Assembly (NCBI GenBank): GCA_029555965.1
Contig: JAKQHY010000081.1
Location: forward strand, 1-64,000
DNA length: 64,000 nt
Direction: 5' to 3'
From: Chloroflexota bacterium
GTDB lineage: Bacteria; Chloroflexota; Anaerolineae; B4-G1; SLSP01
In this document: one piece after another, positions 55,162-63,100 of the stretch
How the letters are laid out: each line of letters begins with the position of its first letter
How positions within the stretch are numbered: position 1 is the stretch's first letter
Position numbers and translations under genes: made by a program
The notes under the pieces: model-generated
What the model was told of the DNA's origin: nothing
Database searches by the model: none
Seen by the model: the letters and a program-made list of their open reading frames with translations, nothing else

Positions 55162-56916
55162 ATGATGATGGATCGAGCGATACCCATAGACCAATCAAAG
55201 TGGCTGCGGTGGGCGTGGCTGCTGTTGGCGCTGGCAGTGGCGGCGCTGCGGATTGTCGGGCTGGCCCAGACGCCGCTGTCACCGGCTGAGGCGACGCGCG
55301 CGCTCGCGGCTTGGGACGCGGCGGAGGGGCGCGGCTGGCCCGCGCAGAGCGATGGCTCACTGCTGTTGGTGGGGAACACCCTGCTGTTTGCCGCCTTCGG
55401 CGCGGGTGATGGGGTGGCGCGCTGCCTCCCGATGCTGGCCGGCATCGCGTTGACACTGCTGCCCTGGCTCTGGCGCAGGCGGCTGGGAGATGTGGGCGCG
55501 TTCGCGGCGGCGGTCGTGCTGGGCTGCTCGCCGCTGCTGCTGGCTGCGTCGCGCCGCGTGGAGGGGACAACGCTGGGCTTGCTCGGCGCGGCGCTGCTGG
55601 CGACGGCGCTGTTTTCCGCCGAAGAGCCGGATGCAGCCGGGCCATCCCGCCGGATGCTGCCCGCGTTGATCATCACCGGGCTTGCGGTGGGGCTGACCGG
55701 CGGCGCATCCTTTTTCGATGGCCTGCTGCCGCTGGCGGGGGCGTGGCTGCTGGCGCATTGGCTGCTGCGTCAACCGGCCGCTTTCAAATCATCCGACTGG
55801 CTGCGCCCGGCGTTGTTGGGGGTGGTCGGCGCGCTGCTGATCTCGCTCGGCTTCGGGTTCCGCCTGGGCGGGTGGAGTGGGCCGTTGGAGGGATTGGCGG
55901 CGTGGACTTCTCGTTGGGGCGGCGCGCGCGTTTCTGGCGTCGGGATGTTTGGGCTGTACGAGCCGTTGACTCTGGCGCTGGCGTTGCTGGGAGGCGCCTG
56001 GGCTATCGCGCGCCGTGAGAGGGCGGCGTTGCTGCTGGCTGTTTGGGGCGTGCTCGCGCTGCTGCTGGCCGTTGTGCGCCCGGCTTTGCCCGCGACGGGG
56101 TGGGGGAGTGTGGTTTTGCCGTTCGCCTTGCTCGCCGGGCATGGGATACAGCGGATGGCGGATACCCTGGAAGCTCCGGTCGTCCACTGGGTCCTGCTGC
56201 ACATCGGCGTCAGCGTGCTTTTCTGGCTGCCGGCCGGACTTGCTATGGCGGGGCATGCCGCGCGGGTGGCATTGATTAGCGATACCGCCGGTTCCGTTTC
56301 TCAGTGGGTGCTGCTGTTGGGAGTGATCGTCTTGGTATCGCTCCATGGGTTGATCGCGTTGCTCTTTTTCTATATCATGCCTACGAAATTCATCTGGCGC
56401 GGGGCAGTGTTGGGGTTTGCGGGTGCGCTGCTGCTCATTCAACTGAGCTTTGCGTGCGGATTGTCCCATGGGCGGCCCACGTCCCCGGCGGAACCGGCGG
56501 CCGCGGCATCCACCTCACCGGATGTGTGGGCGTTGCGTCGCAGTGTGGATGAAATCGCCGTATTGCATGGGCGGCGGCAGGACACTATGACGGTGGCCCT
56601 GGTTGGGATGGACGCGGACCTGTCCGCTGTGCTGCGCTGGGCGCTGCGGGAGGTGGGGCGGGTATCCGTGATGGCTGAGTGGCCGGATGCATCCCCGGAT
56701 GTGGTGATCACGCCATTGGATTTCGTCGCGCCCACGTCGCCGGCGCAGGGGTGGGCCGGGATGGCTTTTGTGGTGCGGCTGCGCGCCATTACATCCGCGC
56801 CCCGGTGCGTTTCGCTCATTCCGCCGGATTGCGCCAACTTTGCGCAGTGGTATTTATTTCGTACCGCGCCGGACATGGGCGCGTCCGACCGGGTGGTGTT
56901 GTGGAAGAGCGACTGA
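55162..56916 (+). CDS. Agl23-like multi-pass membrane protein
   Basis: 584 residues. About 11 to 13 hydrophobic helices in residues 15-430, opening with LALAVAALRIVGLAQTPLSP, where the loop after the first helix (S-P-A-E-A) fits the GT-C glycosyltransferase/flippase-associated Agl23 family. A soluble C-terminal part (about 440-584: ALRRSVDEIAVLHGRRQDTM...) follows. In related genomes this family sits beside the DUF2298 protein, as here (51332), which supports a joint role with lipid-linked sugars. No catalytic proof in sequence. Confidence 0.7.
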   Translation: MMMDRAIPIDQSKWLRWAWLLLALAVAALRIVGLAQTPLSPAEATRALAAWDAAEGRGWPAQSDGSLLLVGNTLLFAAFGAGDGVARCLPMLAGIALTLLPWLWRRRLGDVGAFAAAVVLGCSPLLLAASRRVEGTTLGLLGAALLATALFSAEEPDAAGPSRRMLPALIITGLAVGLTGGASFFDGLLPLAGAWLLAHWLLRQPAAFKSSDWLRPALLGVVGALLISLGFGFRLGGWSGPLEGLAAWTSRWGGARVSGVGMFGLYEPLTLALALLGGAWAIARRERAALLLAVWGVLALLLAVVRPALPATGWGSVVLPFALLAGHGIQRMADTLEAPVVHWVLLHIGVSVLFWLPAGLAMAGHAARVALISDTAGSVSQWVLLLGVIVLVSLHGLIALLFFYIMPTKFIWRGAVLGFAGALLLIQLSFACGLSHGRPTSPAEPAAAASTSPDVWALRRSVDEIAVLHGRRQDTMTVALVGMDADLSAVLRWALREVGRVSVMAEWPDASPDVVITPLDFVAPTSPAQGWAGMAFVVRLRAITSAPRCVSLIPPDCANFAQWYLFRTAPDMGASDRVVLWKSD

Positions 56917-56970
56917 TGAAGAACGGATCAGTGGAATCGCTGGTCCGTGAAGAATTGATAGGGGACAAAG

Positions 56971-57273
56971 ATGCCAGCTTATCGTAAGGCCAGTATTCGG
57001 GAGTTAATCCGCTCAGCGTATGAATTGGACGGGCGTTTTATTGAGGGCCGCTTGCACCGGGAGGCGGAGGGCGGCCGGTGGTTGGTGGGTGATATCCCTT
57101 TGGACGAGTGGCTGTCTCAGAACGAGGGGCAAAACATTACGTTGCTGTTGTTGTCTCTGGATGATGAACGTCCGATGGAAGAGCGCGTGTGCATGACCTG
57201 CGGGCGAAAGTACATTGGTGTGGAGTGCCCACACTGCCGCGAGGTACGCACCCGATTGCGGGGACCGCGATAG
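56971..57273 (+). CDS. Small protein with C-terminal zinc ribbon
   Basis: 100 residues. The N-terminal 65 residues (IRELIRSAYELDGRFIEGRL, RWLVGDIPLDEWLSQNEGQN) form a small alpha/beta region; the C-terminus has RVCMTCGRKYIGVECPHCRE, a C-x2-C...C-x2-C zinc ribbon, then a basic tail (RTRLRGPR). May bind nucleic acid or protein; not recognised as a known family. Starts 54 bases after the Agl23-like gene. Confidence 0.6.
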   Translation: MPAYRKASIRELIRSAYELDGRFIEGRLHREAEGGRWLVGDIPLDEWLSQNEGQNITLLLLSLDDERPMEERVCMTCGRKYIGVECPHCREVRTRLRGPR

Positions 57274-57370
57274 TTTTTTTTGTCAACAGATTGCGCAGAG
57301 ACGCGGAGTTTTTTGACTATGTGACTATGCGACTGACGACTACCGGACTATTTTCAAGGGAGGTTAAAGA
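57274..57370 (+). promoter_or_regulatory. Spacer with shared leader motif before the Wzz-like gene
   Basis: Repeat text (tttttgtcaacagattgcgc) followed by actaccggactattttca (57339-57356), identical over 18 bases to the leader at 26395, then gggaggttaaaga as the ribosome site. Confidence 0.55.
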
Positions 57371-58021
57371 GTGAATATTTTGGAGTATATTCGCATCCTA
57401 CGGCAGCGTGGTTGGATCATCATTCTGGCGGCCGTGATCACGGCCGCCAGCGCACTGCTGTTCAGTAAATTGCAGCAACCGGAATACCGTTCGAGCATTC
57501 AGGTGATGATTGAGTTGGCTCGCCCGGATTTCGGTCTGACGCAGTCCATTAAGCAGTTGTTGCGCAGCTATGCGACAGGGATGTGGTCGAAGCAGCGGGC
57601 GCAGCAGGTGATCAACCGATTGGACTTGCTATACACGCCGGAAGACCTGATCGGGGACGTGAAGATTGTGCCGGACGAGTCTATTATGGTGATCCAGATT
57701 GACGTGGACAACTACGATGGGCCGACCGCTGACGCGATCGCCAATGCCTGGGCGCAATTGCTTGTGGAGTGGCGCAATGAGCAAAATGACAAGCAGGACA
57801 AGGAAAACCGGGTGTTCGCCACTATCATAGACCCGGCAACCCATCACCAAATTCGTCCCAAAACACTCATCAACGTGGCGGCGGGCGGTATTTTCGGGCT
57901 GGTCCTCGGCGCTGTGGTGGTGTTCATCCTGGAATGGTTGGAGGCCGGCATTGTGCATGATCCACGCTCCCTGGAACGTGAAACCGGTTTGACGATCATT
58001 GGGGTGATCCCACCGGAGTAG
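57371..58021 (+). CDS. Wzz-like chain-length determinant / BY-kinase modulator
   Basis: 216 residues; the start is a GTG at 57371 with GGGAGG eight bases upstream. Two TM helices: about 14-33 (WIIILAAVITAASALLFSKL) and 166-187 (INVAAGGIFGLVLGAVVVFI), with an extracytoplasmic domain between (EYRSSIQVMIELARPDFGLT...). This is the Wzz/CapA topology that sets polysaccharide chain length. The C-terminal cytoplasmic part is short (WLEAGIVHDPRSLERETGLT...), and the matching ATPase follows at 58162, so the two likely act as a pair. Confidence 0.85.
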   Translation: MNILEYIRILRQRGWIIILAAVITAASALLFSKLQQPEYRSSIQVMIELARPDFGLTQSIKQLLRSYATGMWSKQRAQQVINRLDLLYTPEDLIGDVKIVPDESIMVIQIDVDNYDGPTADAIANAWAQLLVEWRNEQNDKQDKENRVFATIIDPATHHQIRPKTLINVAAGGIFGLVLGAVVVFILEWLEAGIVHDPRSLERETGLTIIGVIPPE

Positions 58022-58161
58022 AGAGGGGGAGAGAGGGAGCGGGGGAGACCGGGTGACAAGGTGACAAGGCGATTGTCAACCTACCCACTAACTCTTCACT
58101 CCTAACCCCTAACTCCTCACTCGCAATTCGCAATTCGTAATTCGTAACTCGGAAGGAAACG
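58022..58161. other. Repeat-rich spacer between the Wzz-like and CpsD-like genes
   Basis: Starts with a GA-rich run (gagagggggagagagggagc) related to the repeat at 40525, then gtgacaaggtgacaagg and several aactcctcactcgcaattcg units. No gene. Confidence 0.6.
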
Positions 58162-58821
58162 ATGATGGCCGATATGAACTTGATTACGTTGACCAATCCC
58201 CAGGCGCCGGCGGCGGAGGCTTACCGCGCCTTGCGGATGAATCTGGCATTCGCCAGTGTGGATAAGGGCTTAGAGAGCCTGGTGGTTTCTTCGCCTGCGT
58301 CTGACGATACCAAGTCGGCGGTGGCGGCGAATCTGGCGGTGGTGATGGCGCAGGCGGGCGGGCGGGTGATTTTGGTGGATGCAGATTTGCGCCGCCCGCA
58401 CCTGCATGCGTTATTTGGTGTGTCTCAAGAACCGGGGCTGACGACGGTGATGTTGAGTCAGGAGAACGGTGTGAAGTTGCCCCTGCTAGAAACATCCATT
58501 CCCGGCTTGCGCGTTTTGCCGGCTGGCGCGCTGCCGCCCAATCCCGCGGACATCTTGAGTTCACAGAAGATGCAGCACTTGCTGGAACAACTCAAGGCCA
58601 ATACCGATGTGGTGATTCTGGACGCGCCGCCGGTGACGGTGGCCGTGGACGCGGCGGCGCTGGCTGCGCGCACGGACGGGTTGTTGTTGGTCGTGCGCGC
58701 CGGGCACACGCGCCGCGACCGCATCACACAGGCTCAGGAGATGTTGGAACGCTTTCGCGTGCGGCTGTTGGGCGCCGTCTTCACCGACGCCTCCGGCGGC
58801 GGGTTGCTCACGGGTTATTGA
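58162..58821 (+). CDS. CpsD/CapB-like ATPase with altered Walker A
   Basis: 219 residues. Opens NPQAPAAEAYRALRMNLAFA, the conserved BY-kinase block, then the Walker A region VVSSPASDDTKSAVAANLAV, where the usual G-E-G-K-S/T is replaced by D-D-T-K-S (K51, S52). Walker A' VILVDADLRRPHLHALF and Walker B DVVILDAPPVTVAVDA are normal. The C-terminal Tyr cluster of classical tyrosine kinases is missing (only a final GY). ATP binding may persist through K51, but kinase activity is uncertain. It pairs with the Wzz-like protein for capsule or exopolysaccharide assembly. Confidence 0.8.
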   Translation: MMADMNLITLTNPQAPAAEAYRALRMNLAFASVDKGLESLVVSSPASDDTKSAVAANLAVVMAQAGGRVILVDADLRRPHLHALFGVSQEPGLTTVMLSQENGVKLPLLETSIPGLRVLPAGALPPNPADILSSQKMQHLLEQLKANTDVVILDAPPVTVAVDAAALAARTDGLLLVVRAGHTRRDRITQAQEMLERFRVRLLGAVFTDASGGGLLTGY

Positions 58822-58824
58822 GTT

Positions 58825-58872
58825 TCAACGGATTGAACGGATCCAACGGAAAATTCGTTCAATCCACTGAAA
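58825..58872. repeat. CAACGGATTGAACGGA repeat, inverted pair
   Basis: tcaacggattgaacgga (58825-58841) and the weaker facing copy ttcgttcaatccactga (58855-58871). Identical over 17 bases to the copy embedded in the RHS remnant at 9455. Confidence 0.7.
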
Positions 58873-58879
58873 AACAAGG

Positions 58880-58908
58880 ACGCCCCGCTGCTTTCAGCGG
58901 GGCGTTTA
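58880..58908. terminator. Hairpin terminator between convergent genes
   Basis: acgccccgct (58880-58889), loop gctttc, agcggggcgt (58896-58905), then tttaa; on the minus strand aaacgccccgct and a run ttgtttttc downstream. Serves both the CpsD-like gene and the kinase-like gene at 58920. Confidence 0.8.
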
Positions 58909-58919
58909 ACTTATGCGAT

Positions 58920-59666
58920 TTACAACGCCATTGTATGACCGAGGCGTTGCGCGGCCTCACTGATTAAGTGTGTACTTAAATCCACTGAGATTTTGCCGGT
59001 ATTGACGACCATGTGATAGAGGTCGGGATCCTCCCAGGCCACATCGTAGAAATGCTTCAAGTAGCGGGCGCGCTCCTTGTCACTCTGGTTGATTTGTTTT
59101 TCAGCTTCTTTGGCATCCAGCCCCAGTCGTTCTACCAGGCGTTGGATGCGCAAGGGTTTGGGGGCCATGACCCGAATGTGCAAAACATTGGCGTGATCGT
59201 GGAGGAGCACCTGTCCGCCACGACCGACGATGATGACATTGCCTACTTGCGCGTATTCCTGAATCACTTGCCGCATCAACTCGGTGTAGGACTCGCTGGC
59301 TTCCACGCGGCGCTCATGTTCCACCTGACGGCGCAGCAGCGCCTCATCCCGACCAATACTTTCCTGGAGCATCAAGGTGGCAACTTTTTCATCGTAGGTA
59401 TACCCTTCGCGCAATGTGGCGCTGGCAATGGTCGGGATCATCGGCAGCGAATTCATCGCTATAAGAAAACGATCCAAGAAACCGGGGACTCTTTCCTTGT
59501 TTTCCAGTTGTGCGACCATGGCCTCGTCGGGGTACCCGGCAATTTCGGCGGCGCGGTTGAGGATTTCGCGGTCAATATAACGCAGATTGAGGCGCTTGGC
59601 AACAGCCGTGGCAATGTAGCTGCCCCGGCTGCCTAGCTGTCGTGAAATCGTGATAACAATGCTCAT
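58920..59666 (-). CDS. Cytidylate-kinase-like family protein
   Basis: 248 residues; GGAG before the ATG. ITISRQLGSRGSYIATAVAK is the P-loop of the Cytidylate_kin_like family, in which the usual Lys of G-x4-G-K is absent (G-S-R-G-S); YIDREILNRAAEIAGY follows, then long helices (MLQESIGRDEALLRRQVEHE), VIIVGRGGQVLLHDHANVLH and the LID-like ERLGLDAKEAEKQINQSDKE. Adenylate-kinase fold; the substrate is unknown and may not be CMP. A good promoter lies upstream. Confidence 0.85.
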   Translation of the reverse strand: MSIVITISRQLGSRGSYIATAVAKRLNLRYIDREILNRAAEIAGYPDEAMVAQLENKERVPGFLDRFLIAMNSLPMIPTIASATLREGYTYDEKVATLMLQESIGRDEALLRRQVEHERRVEASESYTELMRQVIQEYAQVGNVIIVGRGGQVLLHDHANVLHIRVMAPKPLRIQRLVERLGLDAKEAEKQINQSDKERARYLKHFYDVAWEDPDLYHMVVNTGKISVDLSTHLISEAAQRLGHTMAL

Positions 59667-59721
59667 AGTGGTCTCCTTTCAATGAGGAAATAACATTGAG
59701 ACACAATGCCTCTTTGCTCTT

Positions 59722-59750
59722 ATGTTAACACCTAAAAACATGCAAGTCAA
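59722..59750 (-). promoter_or_regulatory. Sigma-70-like promoter of the cytidylate-kinase-like gene
   Basis: Minus strand TTGACT (59750 to 59745), 17-base spacer, TAACAT (59727 to 59722), about 55 bases before the start at 59666. MITE copy D begins 17 bases beyond the -35. Confidence 0.65.
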
Positions 59751-59767
59751 TATTCTGTATTCTCTGA

Positions 59768-59963
59768 GGGGCGTTTCAAAAAAAGGCAATCTGGTTGCCG
59801 CCTGTCAGGTGCGGTTAAAGCTGCGATTTAAGAGGTGATTTTTCGCGGCCGCGCGAACGCGGCCACGAAAAATCACTCCTTTATCGGCCTTTAGGCCGCC
59901 ATTGGTCATTGGGTAAATCTGCTGGGCCGTTACCGGCTCTCTGCCCTACATTTGAAATGCCCC
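59768..59963. mobile_element. Palindromic MITE-like element, copy D
   Basis: About 196 bp. Ends ggggcgtttcaaa (59768-59780) and tttgaaatgcccc (59951-59963) pair at 12 of 13. Core: gcggttaaagctgc (59811-59824), a long stem with cgcggccgcgcgaacgcggc (59835-59876) and cggcctttaggccg (59885-59898). No clear target duplication. Noncoding; fills most of the 59667-60090 spacer. Confidence 0.7.
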
Positions 59964-60090
59964 CATAGTTTCCCCGCCAGGTGATTTTGACGTTAGCGTA
60001 AGTATAGGGGGGGATGGTAAATGTTGCAAGTGGACGGATTCTGAAACAGAAGACGCGCGCGGGGAACCCGGAGGCAATCGCGCTTTCCAC

Positions 60091-60134
60091 ACTCAAGAAG
60101 AGCCGCTGGAAGGGTATCCAGCGGCTCTTGAGTT
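60091..60134 (-). terminator. Strong hairpin after the giant exported protein gene
   Basis: agagccgctgg (60099-60109) and ccagcggctct (60118-60128) with outer actca/tgagt pairing; 36 bases after the stop at 60170. No T run on the minus strand, so it may be an RNA-stabilising end rather than a simple terminator. Confidence 0.6.
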
Positions 60135-60169
60135 AAGCGGGCCTGTTGTCAGGCCTTACGTGGCTGAAG

Positions 60170-63100
60170 CTAGCGCCCGTAATTGCGACAGACGAGGGGC
60201 AGGTAGATGCCGTAGGTTGCAACCGTGATCACCACGGTATCCGGCGTAAGTGCGGGCATCCCAAGGCTGTCGGTGACCATGAGTGTGAAGGTCAGAACGC
60301 CCGGCTCCGGGGCGATGAAGGTGGTGCGGCTGAGGGTGGGGGTGAAGCTTACTGCGGTTCCGCCTACTTGCGTCCAGCCATAGGTCAACGGGTCGCCGTC
60401 GGGATCGGCGGAGGCCGTACCGTCCAGGGTCACGACATTGCCGGGTTTGACGGTTTGGTTACCACCGGCGTCGGCCACCGGCGGACGATTGGTGCCCTTG
60501 AGCGTGAACGTTGCAGTTAGCACCTTGTCCGTATTCATGAGCACGGCGCAGGTCGGCGCGGCGCCGGTGCAAGCCCCTTGCCAGCCGGCGAAGTCGGAAT
60601 CGGCCTGGGCCGTGGCGGTGATGAGGACCGTCGCGCCGCTGAGATACTCGTGTATGCCCACCGGCGGGGTGAGGGTGCCGTTGCCGGTGCCTGCCTGGGC
60701 GACCGTCAGCGTGTAGCTCACGGGGGTCACGGACTTCAGCGTGAACGTCGCCGTCACCGCTTTGTCCGCATCCATGAGCACGGCGCAGGTCGGGGTGGCG
60801 CCGGTGCAGGCTCCTTGCCAGCCAGCGAAGTCGGAGTCGGGCGCGGCGGTGGCGGTGATGAGGGCCGTTGCGCCGCTAAGATACTCGTGTCCGCCTACTG
60901 GTGGGGTGAGGGTGCCGTTGCCGTCGCCCGCCTGGGCAACCGTCAGTGTGTAGCTCACGGGGGTCACGGACTTCAGCGTGAACGTCGCTGTCACGGCTTT
61001 GTCCGCATCCATCCACAGCGCGCAGGTTGGGGCGGCGCCGGTGCAAGCCCCTTGCCAGCCGGCGAAGTCGGAGTCGGCTTGCGCTACGGCGGAGACGAGG
61101 GCCATTGTGCCACTGAGATACTCATGTGCGCCCACCGTCGGAGTGAGGATACCGTTGCCGTCGCCTGTCTGGGCGACCGTCAGCGTGTAACTCACGGGAG
61201 TCTCAGGCATCATGGCGAAGGCGGCGCTGATGGTGTGATTGGCACGGACGTTGTTGAAGGTGTAACTGGTCAGCACGCCCTGCGAGACACCGTCCACGCC
61301 CACGTTGGTGATGTAGTAGTCGGGATCCGGCGTGATGGTGAAGCTCTGGCTGCCGTCATACGCGACGGTCTGCGGGGTGGCCGGGGTGATGCTCCCGCCG
61401 AGGCCCGCCGTCGGCGTGATGATGTAGGTGTTGATGGCGAAGGTGGCGGTTACGACCTTGTCACTATCCATCGTGAGTGCCTCGGGGTTAGCCGCGCCGC
61501 TCAGATCGCCCGTCCAGCCGGTGAAACTCCAGCCGGTTGTCGCCGTCGCCGTCAGTATGACCTGCGCGCCGTTGTCGTACAGGCCGCCCGCCGGGTTGAG
61601 TTCAACACTGCCGCCCTCGGCTGGATCCGCATTGACCGTCAGTTGGTAGGTCAGCGCGGCGTCCACGGTGAGTACGGCGGTGGCTACGTCTGTCTGGCAG
61701 GCGTTGTAGGCGGTGAGGGTCACGGTGTACGTGCCGGCAGCCGCGTACGTGTATGCCGGGTTTTCCAGCGTGCTGGTCATACCGTCGCCAAAGGCCCACA
61801 GATAACCATCGGCATACTGCGAGGTGTTGGTGAAGACCACATGCAGGTATTGACTTGCATAGTCGAAACCGGCGGTCGCCAACGGCAGAACCTCAAGGGT
61901 TCCGGTAACCTCATCGTTGCCAAAGTCGTTGCTGGCCAGCAAGGCGATGGGGTAGCTGCCCGCCAGGGCGTAGGGGTGCGTCGGCGCGGAGAGGGTGCTG
62001 GTGACGCCGTTGCCCAGATCCCACAGATAAGCGACCGGCAGAGTGCCCGTGAGCAACGTGCTGGTGAAGTGCGCTGTGTCGCCCAGGCAGACGGGGCTGT
62101 TGCTAGTGAAGTCTACCACCGGCGCGAGACCTACCGTCACAGACTTGGCCGCCATCTGGATACCGCACGCATTGGATGCATACAACGTCACGGTATACGC
62201 GCCTTCCGCGGCATAAGTGTAGCTGGGAGCGGCGAGCGTGCTGGTCATCCCATCGCCGAATTCCCACAGGTAGCTGGCGGCGTTCGTCGAGCTGTTGACC
62301 AACGTGACGCTCAGTTCGGCCACGCTGTAGTCAAAGTCCGCTGTCACTGCCCCAAGTACTGCGATCTCCTCGGCGTGGGTGTCGCACAGGTCAAACAGAC
62401 TTTCGCACACTTCCAGCGTCACGGTATAGGCGCCGGCGACGCTATAGGTGTGGGTCACGGCTTCTGGGCCGGAGAGCGTGGTTGTCACGCCGTCGCCGAA
62501 GTCCCATGCATAGGAATCGGCCGGCGGGACGCCTGCATTACCCGTGAAGGCGAAGGTTACCTCTGCGTTCACGCAGGTCAGTGTGTGGGTGAAGGCCGCC
62601 GTGGGGGTGACCGGCTCCTCAATGATGTGCAACTCGGCCGGAATCACCGCGTTGCCCGCATTGGTGTTCAGTTGGAGGTCGGTTGTGTAGAGTCCCAGCG
62701 GCATGGGCGTCAGGTCGGTGTAGAGCGCGGTGAAGGTGATGTTGCTGGCGGCGGCGCCCAACGAAGGCACCGTCCCCGTCATGGGGTCTGCCCCTACCCA
62801 GGTCATAGGCTCGACGATCTCGTACTCCAGCGGGCGCCCACCCTGGTTCGTCAGCGCGATGACCTCCGGGTGCGTGTAGACGGCCGTGCCGGTGATCAGC
62901 CACGACTCAAACAGCGCGGGCGCTTGCAACGCCAGACAGGGCGCATCGGGGAGCAGGGTGATGTCGCCCGATATGACCTGCTGCGCCAGGATAGTCATCA
63001 CCTCTGTGCGCGTCAGGTAATCCGGCGCGGTGAAGGTGAATTCGTAGGGGCCTTGCTCCAGCCAGAGGCTGTACCGGCCATCCGCTCCGCTCATGGTTTG

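Noticed and set aside
53938-55194. 418-codon open frame on the minus strand
   Set aside because: Antisense to the NahK-like kinase, which has catalytic motifs; no motif in this frame.
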